A stretch of DNA of 8,591 nucleotides from positions 1,336 through 9,926 of the forward strand of contig DIZT01000135.1 in the NCBI GenBank assembly GCA_002427975.1, given 5' to 3'. The notes beneath the pieces were generated by a model, which was not told the DNA's origin, ran no database searches, and saw only the letters and a program-made list of their open reading frames with translations. Of the stretch, positions 1 to 5,928 are shown piece after piece. The translations under genes and the position numbers were made by a program. Source of the stretch: Micrococcaceae bacterium UBA6021 (lineage in GTDB: Bacteria > Actinomycetota > Actinomycetes > Actinomycetales > Micrococcaceae). Positions within the stretch are counted from its first letter, which is position 1. The number at the start of each line of letters is the position of its first letter.

Positions 1-263
1 GCGGCCGCCCGTGGGGATCACCGGGAAAACAGAATCTAATCCGCGTTCTCGACAAAAGAAACAATGAAGGGCCCACAGCGTGACCCCCAACGCCCGGCTA
101 GTCCACGGCCTCAACGAACCATAGAATCACGGCGTCAGCAGGCGGCCACGGCACCATTTTCAGCCCGGAACGGGCGTCCCGCAAGGACACACAGGCTAGT
201 CCCAGCCGCGCAACCTCACGCCCGGCGTCACGCCACGACCAGCGCCAGTCGCATCGGGACACC
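1..263. other. non-coding upstream region
   Basis: I see no supported gene here. A 67-codon open frame beginning at 64 lacks a ribosome binding site, is rich in Arg/Pro/Ala/Thr and resembles no family I know. A short inverted repeat, GCCCG-GAA-CGGGC at 163-175, could form a 5-bp hairpin, but it has no T-run on either strand and is not a convincing terminator. The words GGCTAGTCC (96-104 and 194-202) and ACGCCCGGC (90-98 and 218-226) each occur twice, which may be chance in GC-rich DNA. The upstream neighbour lies outside the window. Confidence 0.5.
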
Positions 264-297
264 TTGACATCAGGCAACTGAACCGGTTGAGTAGAGT
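264..297 (+). promoter_or_regulatory. putative promoter of the lacI-ABC-GH130 operon
   Basis: A perfect -35 consensus, TTGACA, sits at 264-269. No good -10 lies at the ideal distance: TTGAGT at 287-292 gives a 17-bp spacer but matches TATAAT poorly, while TAGAGT at 292-297 matches better with a 22-bp spacer. Either choice overlaps or abuts the two operator palindromes at 277-292 and 300-315, the arrangement expected of a repressed promoter. The first gene starts at 356, leaving a leader of roughly 50 nt. The -35 box is seen directly; the choice of -10 is uncertain. Confidence 0.4.
277..292. promoter_or_regulatory. LacI-type operator O1 (imperfect palindrome)
   Basis: ACTGAACCGGTTGAGT is a 16-bp palindrome with one mismatched pair. 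It has the central CpG and AACCGGTT core typical of LacI/GalR-family operators. It differs at one base from the perfect copy at 300-315, and the two centres are 23 bp apart, about two helical turns. It lies inside the putative promoter. The likely ligand is the LacI-family protein encoded immediately downstream (inference from adjacency). Confidence 0.75.
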
Positions 298-299
298 TT

Positions 300-315
300 A
301 CTGAACCGGTTCAGT
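300..315. promoter_or_regulatory. LacI-type operator O2 (perfect palindrome)
   Basis: ACTGAACCGGTTCAGT is a perfect 16-bp palindrome with a central CG step, as LacI-family dimers prefer. It lies 40 bp upstream of the regulator start codon and just downstream of the possible -10, so a bound repressor would block initiation or early elongation. With O1 it forms a tandem pair that could be bound cooperatively. I found no further AACCGGTT copy in the other intergenic gaps, so regulation probably acts only at the head of the operon. Confidence 0.8.
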
Positions 316-355
316 GACGGGAGTCACGGAACCCTGACCGCAAGGGCCCCACATC

Positions 356-1408
356 ATGGCAGTAACCATCAGCGATGTCGCCCAGGCGGCCGGCGTCAGC
401 AAAGGTGCTGTCTCTTATGCGCTCAACGGCCAGCCCGGCGTCAGCGATGCCACCCGGGGCCGGATCCTCCAGGTCGCGAAAGACCTGGGCTGGAAACCGA
501 GCCTCCGCGCCAAGGGCCTGTCCTCTGCAAAGGCCTACGCGTTGGGGCTGGTGGTGGCCCGCGATCCCAAGCTCCTCGGCACGGACCCCTTCTTCCCCGC
601 TTTCATTGCCGGCATCGAAACCACTCTTGCCGAGCACGACTACACCCTGGTCCTGAGCGTTGCCACCGCCCCCGGTGCCGAGGAGCGGGCCTACCGCAAA
701 CTGGCCGACGGCGGGCGCGTGGACGGCGTGATCCTGACCGATGTGCGGCACAACGATTCCCGGATCGGCCTGCTGCGGGAGCTCAAGCTGCCGGCGGTGA
801 CGCTCAACAGGCCCGATTCGGGCTCACCGTTTCCCGCTGTGTCCATGGATGACACGGACGGCATCACGGCCGCCGTCGAGCATCTGATCGCCTTAGGGCA
901 CGTCCGGATCGGCCATGTGGGCGGCGCCCAGGAATACATCCACGGCCGCAGCCGCCGCCGGGCCTGGGAGTCGGCCCTGGCCGCTACGGGCCTGGCTGCG
1001 GATCTGTTCGCCGAGGCGGATTTCACGGCGCGCGGGGGCGTGGCCGCCACCGCGGAACTGCTCCGCCGGGCGGACCGCCCAACCGCGATTGTCTACGCGA
1101 ACGACCTGATGGCGATGGCGGGCCAGTCCTACGCGCAGTCGCAAGGCCTGAGCGTCCCGGGTGATCTGTCGGTCACCGGCTACGACAACGCAGAGTTCAC
1201 CCAGTACCTCAACCCGCCGCTCACCACTATTTCCACTGACCCCATGCGTTGGGGCAGAGTCGCTGCACAGGCCCTCCTGGACCAGCTCAACGGCACCCAC
1301 TCCGGAAAGGACACCGACCTTCAGGCACCTTCCCTGCTGGTCCGCGCCTCCACCGGCCCTGTCCCGGCCACACCCAACCAGCACGCCACAAAGCAAGCAA
1401 ATCAGTAG
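356..1408 (+). CDS. LacI-family transcriptional repressor of the sugar uptake operon
   Basis: This 350-residue protein has the standard LacI/GalR layout and length. An N-terminal helix-turn-helix spans residues 4-23, with recognition helix VSKGAVSYALN (14-24); Lys16, Gly17 and Tyr21 occupy the positions that set operator choice in LacI. A hinge region at about 50-57 contains Leu55, the residue expected to insert into the minor groove at the central CG. A periplasmic-binding-like effector domain covers about 61-335, with the family motif VTGYDN and the segment LTTISTDP near its end. The start at 356 is preceded by AAGGG at 342-346 and keeps the canonical short N-terminus before the helix-turn-helix. 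It is first in the operon, downstream of two matching palindromic operators, so autoregulation is likely. The inducer is unknown, presumably a sugar imported by the neighbouring transporter. Leu180 is encoded by the rare codon TTA. Family assignment is firm; the target is inferred. Confidence 0.93.
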   Translation: MAVTISDVAQAAGVSKGAVSYALNGQPGVSDATRGRILQVAKDLGWKPSLRAKGLSSAKAYALGLVVARDPKLLGTDPFFPAFIAGIETTLAEHDYTLVLSVATAPGAEERAYRKLADGGRVDGVILTDVRHNDSRIGLLRELKLPAVTLNRPDSGSPFPAVSMDDTDGITAAVEHLIALGHVRIGHVGGAQEYIHGRSRRRAWESALAATGLAADLFAEADFTARGGVAATAELLRRADRPTAIVYANDLMAMAGQSYAQSQGLSVPGDLSVTGYDNAEFTQYLNPPLTTISTDPMRWGRVAAQALLDQLNGTHSGKDTDLQAPSLLVRASTGPVPATPNQHATKQANQ

Positions 1409-1410
1409 AC

Positions 1411-1426
1411 GATCCCCACCGGGATC
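1411..1426 (+). other. intercistronic hairpin between lacI and the binding-protein gene
   Basis: GATCCC-CACC-GGGATC forms a perfect 6-bp stem with a 4-nt loop. It begins 2 nt after the regulator stop codon and ends 6 nt before the AAGGAG ribosome binding site of the next gene. No T-run follows, so a strong intrinsic terminator is unlikely. Small hairpins at this place in sugar ABC operons can protect the 3' end or mark processing sites, letting the binding protein be made in excess over the regulator. That role is inferred. Confidence 0.5.
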
Positions 1427-1432
1427 ATCATC

Positions 1433-1438
1433 AAGGAG
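1433..1438 (+). promoter_or_regulatory. ribosome binding site fixing the start of the binding-protein gene
   Basis: AAGGAG lies 5 nt upstream of the ATG at 1444. It supports that start over an in-frame TTG at 1249, which would add 65 residues overlapping the end of lacI and bury the lipoprotein signal peptide inside the protein. Confidence 0.85.
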
Positions 1439-1443
1439 TCGCA

Positions 1444-2751
1444 ATGAAGCGCTTTACCAAAGCCACGCGAATATTGTCGGTGGCCGCCCTGACGGTGATG
1501 GGTGCCGGCCTGGCCGCCTGCGGAAGCAGCGGCGGTGGCGACGGCGGCAGCTCCGGCTCTCCCACGACCGCCAAGGGGCCCATCAAGATCTGGTACTCCA
1601 ACAACGAGTTCGAGGTCAAATGGGGCAAGGCCATGGTGGACTCCTGGAACGCCGCACACGCGGATCAAAAGATCGACGCCCAGGAAATCCCGGCCGGCAA
1701 GAGTTCCGAGGAAGTGATCGGCGCAGCCATTACCGCCGGGAATGCTCCCTGCCTGGTCTTCAACACGGCCCCCGTGGCTGTGCCCCAGTTCCAGAAGCAG
1801 GGCGGCTTGGTGGCCCTGGACAGTTTCCCGGACGGCCTCCAGTACATCAAGGACCGCACCGGCAGCCTCGCGGACCAGTACAAGTCCTCGGACGGCAAGA
1901 TGTACCAGCTGCCGTGGAAGTCCAACCCCGTGGTCCTCTTCTACAACAAGGACCTCTTCGCCAAGGCCGGGCTGGATCCGGCAAACCCGAAGCTCGGAAC
2001 GCAGGCCGAGCTGCTGGACGCGGCACGGACCATCGTGAAGACCGGTGCTGCTCCCAACGCCCTGTGGCCCTCACCGGCGAGCGACTTCTTCCAGGCCTGG
2101 TTCGATTTCTACTCCTTCTACGCAGCCAACACGGACGGCACCCCGCTGGTGAAGGACGGCAAGGCCACCTTCAACAGTGACCAGGGCAAGCAGGTAGCCA
2201 CCATGTTCCAGACGCTCTACAAGGAGAACCTGGCCTCCAAGGAGGTCTACCAGGGTGACTCCTTCCTGGAGGGTAAGGCCGCCATGTCGCTGGCAGGACC
2301 ATGGGCCATCGCAGCCTACAAGGGCAAGGTCAACTGGGGCGCCGTTCCGGTCCCTGCTGCCGCTGCCAAGTCGGCAAGCTCCACGTTCTCGGATGCCAAG
2401 AACGTCGCCATGTACAGTGCCTGCGAGAACCAGGGCACGGCCTGGGAGGTCATGAAGTTCGCCACGAGCATGGAACAGGACGGCAAGCTGCTGACCGAGA
2501 CCGGCCAGATGCCCATGCGCAAGGATCTGACCACGGCCTACGCTGACTACTTCACCCAGAACCCGGCCTACAAGCAGTTCGCTGATGAAGCCGCCCGCAC
2601 GGTGGAGGTTCCCAACGTCGCCAACTCGGTGGAGGTCTGGCAGACCTTCCGCACGGCCTGGTCCAAGTCAGTGATCTTCGGCAACGAAGGCATCGACTCC
2701 GCATTCCAGGGTGCCGCGGACAAGATCAACCAACTGGTAGCCCAGAAATAG
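1444..2751 (+). CDS. ABC sugar transporter substrate-binding lipoprotein (CUT1, MalE-like)
   Basis: This 435-residue extracellular solute-binding protein (family 1) captures a sugar at the outer face of the membrane and delivers it to the two permeases encoded next. The N-terminus is a lipoprotein signal peptide: basic MKRFTKATR, a hydrophobic stretch at about 10-23, and lipobox LAAC with the lipidated Cys at residue 26. A Gly/Ser-rich flexible linker follows. The mature part starts with IKIWYSNNE and contains the family-typical segment LPWKSNPVVLFYNKDLF (about 157-173), where an early strand leads into ligand-contacting residues. The length is normal for CUT1 binding proteins. The start at 1444 has AAGGAG at 5 nt. 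The ligand cannot be read from sequence; the downstream GH130 gene points to a mannose-containing oligosaccharide (inference). Expression should follow the operator pair upstream of lacI, possibly boosted relative to lacI by the hairpin at 1411-1426. Confidence 0.93.
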   Translation: MKRFTKATRILSVAALTVMGAGLAACGSSGGGDGGSSGSPTTAKGPIKIWYSNNEFEVKWGKAMVDSWNAAHADQKIDAQEIPAGKSSEEVIGAAITAGNAPCLVFNTAPVAVPQFQKQGGLVALDSFPDGLQYIKDRTGSLADQYKSSDGKMYQLPWKSNPVVLFYNKDLFAKAGLDPANPKLGTQAELLDAARTIVKTGAAPNALWPSPASDFFQAWFDFYSFYAANTDGTPLVKDGKATFNSDQGKQVATMFQTLYKENLASKEVYQGDSFLEGKAAMSLAGPWAIAAYKGKVNWGAVPVPAAAAKSASSTFSDAKNVAMYSACENQGTAWEVMKFATSMEQDGKLLTETGQMPMRKDLTTAYADYFTQNPAYKQFADEAARTVEVPNVANSVEVWQTFRTAWSKSVIFGNEGIDSAFQGAADKINQLVAQK

Positions 2752-2763
2752 CGGTGACCCCCA

Positions 2764-3732
2764 ATGTCACTCCGCTCCTCTGAGGGCAACCCCGTCGCGG
2801 GGAAACCGCTTGGTGGGACGGCGGACCGGCGGCCGGCACCCAGGAAGCGCAAAAACTTCCTGGGCAGCCAGCCGCTGGGCCTGCTGTTCAGCGCACCCTA
2901 CGTCATCTACATCTTTGCTGTTCTGGCCTACCCGCTGGGCTATGCGGTTTATATCTCGCTTCACGATTTCTTCTTCACGGCGCCGCGCGTCAAGGTGGAC
3001 CGGCCGTTCGTGGGGCTGGACAACTACGTCACCGTCCTGACAGACCCCGCCGTCCAGCGCTCCTTCGCCAATATCGGCGTCTTCCTGGTCATCAACGTCC
3101 CCCTGACGGTGATCCTCTCGCTGGTGCTGGCCAACGCCCTGAACAGGGTGACGAGGTTGAAGACCTTCTTCCGGGTCAGCTACTACGTCCCCTACGTGAC
3201 CGCCAGCGTCGCCGTCGTCGGAGTATGGCTGTTCCTGTTCCAGCAGAACGGACTGGTCAACGCCGTGCTGGGGCCGCTCGCCCCGAACCCGTCGTGGCTG
3301 ACAAACTCCTGGCTGGCCATGCCCACAGTGGCGTTCTATGTCACCTGGAAACAGCTGGGATTCTTCATCCTGCTTTACCTGGCCGCCCTGCAGAACATCC
3401 CCGATGAACTCTACGAATCCGCGTCCGTGGACGGCGGGAACAAATGGGTCCAGTTCTGGAACATCACCGTTCCGGGCGTCCGGTCCGCCAGTGTCCTGGT
3501 CACGCTGCTGGCCACCATCACCGGCGCGAACCTGTTTACCGAGCCGTACCTCCTGACCGGAGGCGGCGGCCCCGACGGCGCGTCGACGTCGCCGGTGTTC
3601 CTCATGTACCAGAAGGGCATCCTGCAGGGGAACCCGGATGTGGCCGCCGCGCTGGGCGTGGTCCTGGTGATCGGCGTCCTGCTGATTTCCCTGATTCAGA
3701 AACGCCTTGTCGGCGGGAAGGAGGAGGACTGA
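2764..3732 (+). CDS. ABC sugar transporter permease (CUT1, MalF-like)
   Basis: This 322-residue inner-membrane permease forms one half of the translocation channel. About six membrane segments are visible, near residues 40-66, 101-126, 142-160, 184-209, 241-262 and 292-312, after a basic cytoplasmic N-terminus (RRPAPRKRK, 22-30). The cytoplasmic EAA loop that docks onto the ATPase is at about 214-233, starting DELYESASVDGG, with the conserved Gly in place. The segment LLTGGGGPDGAST (263-275) is typical of MalF/UgpA-like members. The gene starts 12 bp after the binding-protein stop, and its ribosome binding site is weak (GGTGA at 2753-2757), which suggests translational coupling. It pairs with the next gene to form a heterodimeric channel. 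No ATP-binding subunit is encoded nearby. Family is firm, substrate unknown. Confidence 0.92.
   Translation: MSLRSSEGNPVAGKPLGGTADRRPAPRKRKNFLGSQPLGLLFSAPYVIYIFAVLAYPLGYAVYISLHDFFFTAPRVKVDRPFVGLDNYVTVLTDPAVQRSFANIGVFLVINVPLTVILSLVLANALNRVTRLKTFFRVSYYVPYVTASVAVVGVWLFLFQQNGLVNAVLGPLAPNPSWLTNSWLAMPTVAFYVTWKQLGFFILLYLAALQNIPDELYESASVDGGNKWVQFWNITVPGVRSASVLVTLLATITGANLFTEPYLLTGGGGPDGASTSPVFLMYQKGILQGNPDVAAALGVVLVIGVLLISLIQKRLVGGKEED
3718..3727 (+). promoter_or_regulatory. strong ribosome binding site for the second permease
   Basis: AAGGAGGAGG, within the last codons of the MalF-like gene, lies 6 nt before the ATG at 3734. It decides this start over an in-frame TTG at 3707, which has no comparable site at the right distance and would add only nine Arg-rich residues. 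Placing the signal inside the preceding gene favours coupled translation of the two channel halves. Confidence 0.85.
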
Positions 3733-3733
3733 C

Positions 3734-4666
3734 ATGTCCCTCACCAACGCGCAAAACGCCAAGAACGACGACGGCGCCAGCCGCCGCACGGAACAACCGG
3801 CAGCTGTCCTTCGTCCCGGCTCGGGCGTCGAAAAGCGCCGCAACCTCGGTGTGGGCAGCTTCCTGCTGCTCGCAGTGGGCGCCTTTGTCTTCCTTTTTCC
3901 CTTCTATTACATGTTCATCGGCTCGCTGCAGACCTCCCCGGACACCTCCGTGGGCGGGGCGTTCCCGAACCCGGGAAACCTCACGGGTGAGAACTATGTC
4001 AACATCAACGGCTCCATCAATCTGCTGAGAGGCCTGGTCAATTCCGGGATCTTCACCGGCGGCGTGATCCTGTTCACCGTGGTCTTCGGCCTGCTGGTGG
4101 GCTACGCGCTCGCCCGGATGCAGTTCCGGGGCCGGGGAACGGTGTTCGGCCTGATGCTGGTGGTACAGATGGTCCCGTTCCAACTGCTTCAGATTCCGCT
4201 GTACGTCATGATCGTGCGGGACTATGGTCTGGCCGACACCTACATCGGAATGATCCTGCCGTTCGCCATCAACTCCACCGCAGTGTTTGTGTTCCGCCAG
4301 TACTTCCTGCAGCTTCCTTCGACGCTGTTCGAGGCCGCCCGCATTGACGGAGCATCGGAGCTGCGGATCCTGTGGCAGATCGCCATCCCCCTGGTCCGGC
4401 CGGCCATCGTCACGGCCATCCTGCTGACCTTCATCGGCCCCTGGAACGAGTTCCTCTGGCCGTTCCTGGTCACCAAGGACCAGGCCATCCAGCCGCTGGC
4501 TGTTTCCCTGGCCAACTACATCTCGAACATAGCCGCCACGGCGTCCAACCCGTTCGGCGCCATCCTCGCCGGTGCCTGCGTCCTGGCGGCGCCCGCCGTC
4601 GCACTTTTCATCTTCTTCCAGCGCCAGTTCATCTCGACCAATATCGGTTCCAGCGTAAAGGGCTAA
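3734..4666 (+). CDS. ABC sugar transporter permease (CUT1, MalG-like)
   Basis: With the start at 3734 this is a 310-residue partner permease. After a hydrophilic N-terminus of about 38 residues come about six membrane segments, near 40-64, 101-127, 137-160, 168-186, 222-245 and 277-297. The EAA loop is near-consensus, FEAARIDGASE, beginning around Glu200 with the invariant Gly206. It is followed by LVRPAIVTA and the typical MalG-like segment GPWNEFLWPFLV (235-246). The start lies 1 nt after the stop of the MalF-like gene. The ATPase that should engage the EAA loops is missing from the window; in Actinobacteria several CUT1 importers share one MsiK-type ATPase (established knowledge), and I infer that here. 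The three transport genes together make a complete importer apart from the ATPase. Confidence 0.92.
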   Translation: MSLTNAQNAKNDDGASRRTEQPAAVLRPGSGVEKRRNLGVGSFLLLAVGAFVFLFPFYYMFIGSLQTSPDTSVGGAFPNPGNLTGENYVNINGSINLLRGLVNSGIFTGGVILFTVVFGLLVGYALARMQFRGRGTVFGLMLVVQMVPFQLLQIPLYVMIVRDYGLADTYIGMILPFAINSTAVFVFRQYFLQLPSTLFEAARIDGASELRILWQIAIPLVRPAIVTAILLTFIGPWNEFLWPFLVTKDQAIQPLAVSLANYISNIAATASNPFGAILAGACVLAAPAVALFIFFQRQFISTNIGSSVKG

Positions 4667-4669
4667 TCC

Positions 4670-5755
4670 ATGGCTTCCCCCCACACTTCAGCACTGCCTA
4701 CTGTCCCGTTCACCCTCACCCGTGCCGGGGTCATCATGACGCCGGAACCCGGCAACGACTTCGAAGCGGAGGGCGTCCTCAACCCCGCCAGCGGCCGCGG
4801 CCCGGACGGCGGGCTGTACCTGCTGCCGCGGCTCGTGGCGACGGGCAACGTATCCCGCGTGGGGCTCGCCAAAGTGATCATCAACGACGACGGCGTGCCC
4901 ACCGGCGTGGAACGCGAAGGAGTGGTCCTGGCCCCGGACGAGGGCTGGGAACGCGGCCTGAACAACGCCGGCACCGAGGACCCGCGCACCACCTGGGTGC
5001 CCGCCCTGGGCAAGCACCTCATGACCTATGTGGCCTACGGCCCGCTGGGTCCCCGCCTCGCGTTCGCCCATTCCGAGGACCTGCGGAGCTGGGAGCGGCT
5101 GGGCCCCTGCTTCTTCGAGTACCAGGCCGACCTCTCCATGGACCTGAACCTGTTCCCCAACAAGGATGCGGTGTTCTTCCCGGAACCGGTGAACGACCCC
5201 GACGGCGTGCCCTCCTACGCCATGCTGCACCGCCCCATGTGGGACCTGGGCTGGATCCGCCCCGGCGAAGGCGAGCACCTGCCCGCCGGCATCACGGACA
5301 ATCGCCCCGGCATCTGGATCTCCTACGTGGCCGTGGCCGACGTCGAGCGGGACCTGCGCAACCTGGTGCACATGGGCAATCACCGGCTGGTGGCCCTCAG
5401 CGAGTTCCCGTTCGAGGAACTGAAAATCGGCGGCGGCCCGCCGCCCATCCGCGTGGACGAAGGCTGGCTGCTGATCCACCACGGCGTGGCCGGCAAGATG
5501 GCCGCGTCCGCGTTCGAGCAGCAGCAGAACGTCAACTACACCGCCGCAGCCATGATCCTGTCCGCGGACGACCCGTCCACGGTGATTGCCCGCAGCGACA
5601 AGCCTTTGTTAGCGCCGGAAACCGAGGACGAGATCTCCGGGATCGTGCCGAACGTGGTCTTCCCTACCGCGATCGAGAAAATCGGGGAGCGGCTGTTTGT
5701 GTTCTACGGCATGGCGGACTCCAAAATCGGTGTCGCCAGGCTGGACCGGACCTAA
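4670..5755 (+). CDS. GH130 family beta-mannoside phosphorylase or hydrolase
   Basis: This 361-residue protein has no signal peptide and is probably cytoplasmic. It shows the five-bladed beta-propeller motifs of GH130: GVLNPA (35-40), TEDPR (102-106) with Asp104 as the expected catalytic acid, NKDAVFFPE (164-172), MLHRP (185-189), KIGGGPPPI (252-260), HHGV (270-273), PNVVFPTA (327-334) and FYGMADSKIGVA (345-356). GH130 members cleave beta-mannosidic bonds, most by phosphorolysis giving mannose 1-phosphate and some by hydrolysis of beta-1,2-mannosides (family knowledge). Lys165 and Arg188 sit in motifs near the phosphate site of characterised phosphorylases, so I lean to a phosphorylase, but linkage and mechanism cannot be settled from sequence alone. 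The start at 4670 is 3 bp after the permease stop, with AAAGGG at 4657-4662. As last gene of the operon it should process the imported sugar. Leu314 uses the rare codon TTA. Confidence 0.85.
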   Translation: MASPHTSALPTVPFTLTRAGVIMTPEPGNDFEAEGVLNPASGRGPDGGLYLLPRLVATGNVSRVGLAKVIINDDGVPTGVEREGVVLAPDEGWERGLNNAGTEDPRTTWVPALGKHLMTYVAYGPLGPRLAFAHSEDLRSWERLGPCFFEYQADLSMDLNLFPNKDAVFFPEPVNDPDGVPSYAMLHRPMWDLGWIRPGEGEHLPAGITDNRPGIWISYVAVADVERDLRNLVHMGNHRLVALSEFPFEELKIGGGPPPIRVDEGWLLIHHGVAGKMAASAFEQQQNVNYTAAAMILSADDPSTVIARSDKPLLAPETEDEISGIVPNVVFPTAIEKIGERLFVFYGMADSKIGVARLDRT

Positions 5756-5928
5756 CTGGCGTGATGTGTTCCTTGGGGGCAGCACCCCGGTGAGTCCCGC
5801 CGTCGGACTTAACACTTCGGCAACAACCGGGACATTCAGCCGAAACTGCCCTGCGGAAACCTTGTAATGGGTCCTCCAACCGTTCGTTGCGGTATGCCGG
5901 GCCAATGCCTGCCTTAAGGAGTTCATGA
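5756..5928 (+). promoter_or_regulatory. 173-bp gap with leader of the GH15 fusion gene
   Basis: This gap separates the sugar operon from the GH15 gene. It holds weak inverted repeats: GGGG/CCCC at 5775-5778 and 5785-5788, and GTCCCG/CGGGAC at 5794-5799 and 5828-5833 with a 28-nt loop. Neither has a T-run, so termination after the GH130 gene is not clearly shown. No copy of the AACCGGTT operator is present, and I cannot point to a convincing promoter. The gap size suggests independent control of the GH15 gene, but read-through is possible. Confidence 0.35.
5916..5921 (+). promoter_or_regulatory. ribosome binding site of the GH15 fusion gene
   Basis: AAGGAG lies 7 nt before the ATG at 5929. 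A second ATG at 5925, only 3 nt from this site and in another frame, opens a 66-codon reading frame with no family resemblance and is unlikely to be used. Confidence 0.8.

Noticed and set aside
163..175. Hairpin GCCCG-GAA-CGGGC as a terminator of an upstream gene
   Set aside because: The stem is only 5 bp, has no following T-run on either strand, and no gene leads into it within the window.
64..267. 67-codon + strand open frame upstream of the operon
   Set aside because: No ribosome binding site, low-complexity Arg/Pro/Ala composition, no family resemblance, and its end runs into the promoter region.
1249..1443. Upstream TTG start adding 65 residues to the binding protein
   Set aside because: It would overlap lacI and displace the signal peptide and lipobox from the N-terminus; ATG 1444 has a good ribosome binding site.
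1161..2180. 339-codon + strand frame overlapping lacI and the binding-protein gene
   Set aside because: It is out of frame with both recognised genes and has the Arg/Pro/Ser-rich composition of a GC-rich shadow.
3707..3733. Upstream TTG start for the MalG-like permease
   Set aside because: ATG 3734 has a strong AAGGAGGAGG site 6 nt upstream; the extension adds only nine Arg-rich residues.
2767..4684. Two minus-strand open frames of about 360 codons opposite the permease genes
   Set aside because: The translations are polar, His/Gln/Asp/Gly-rich and lack motifs, while the + strand encodes recognisable permeases with EAA loops.
4372..5793. 473-codon + strand frame overlapping the MalG-like and GH130 genes
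   Set aside because: It lies in another frame of two well-supported genes and its translation is Arg/Pro/Gly-rich with no recognisable domain.
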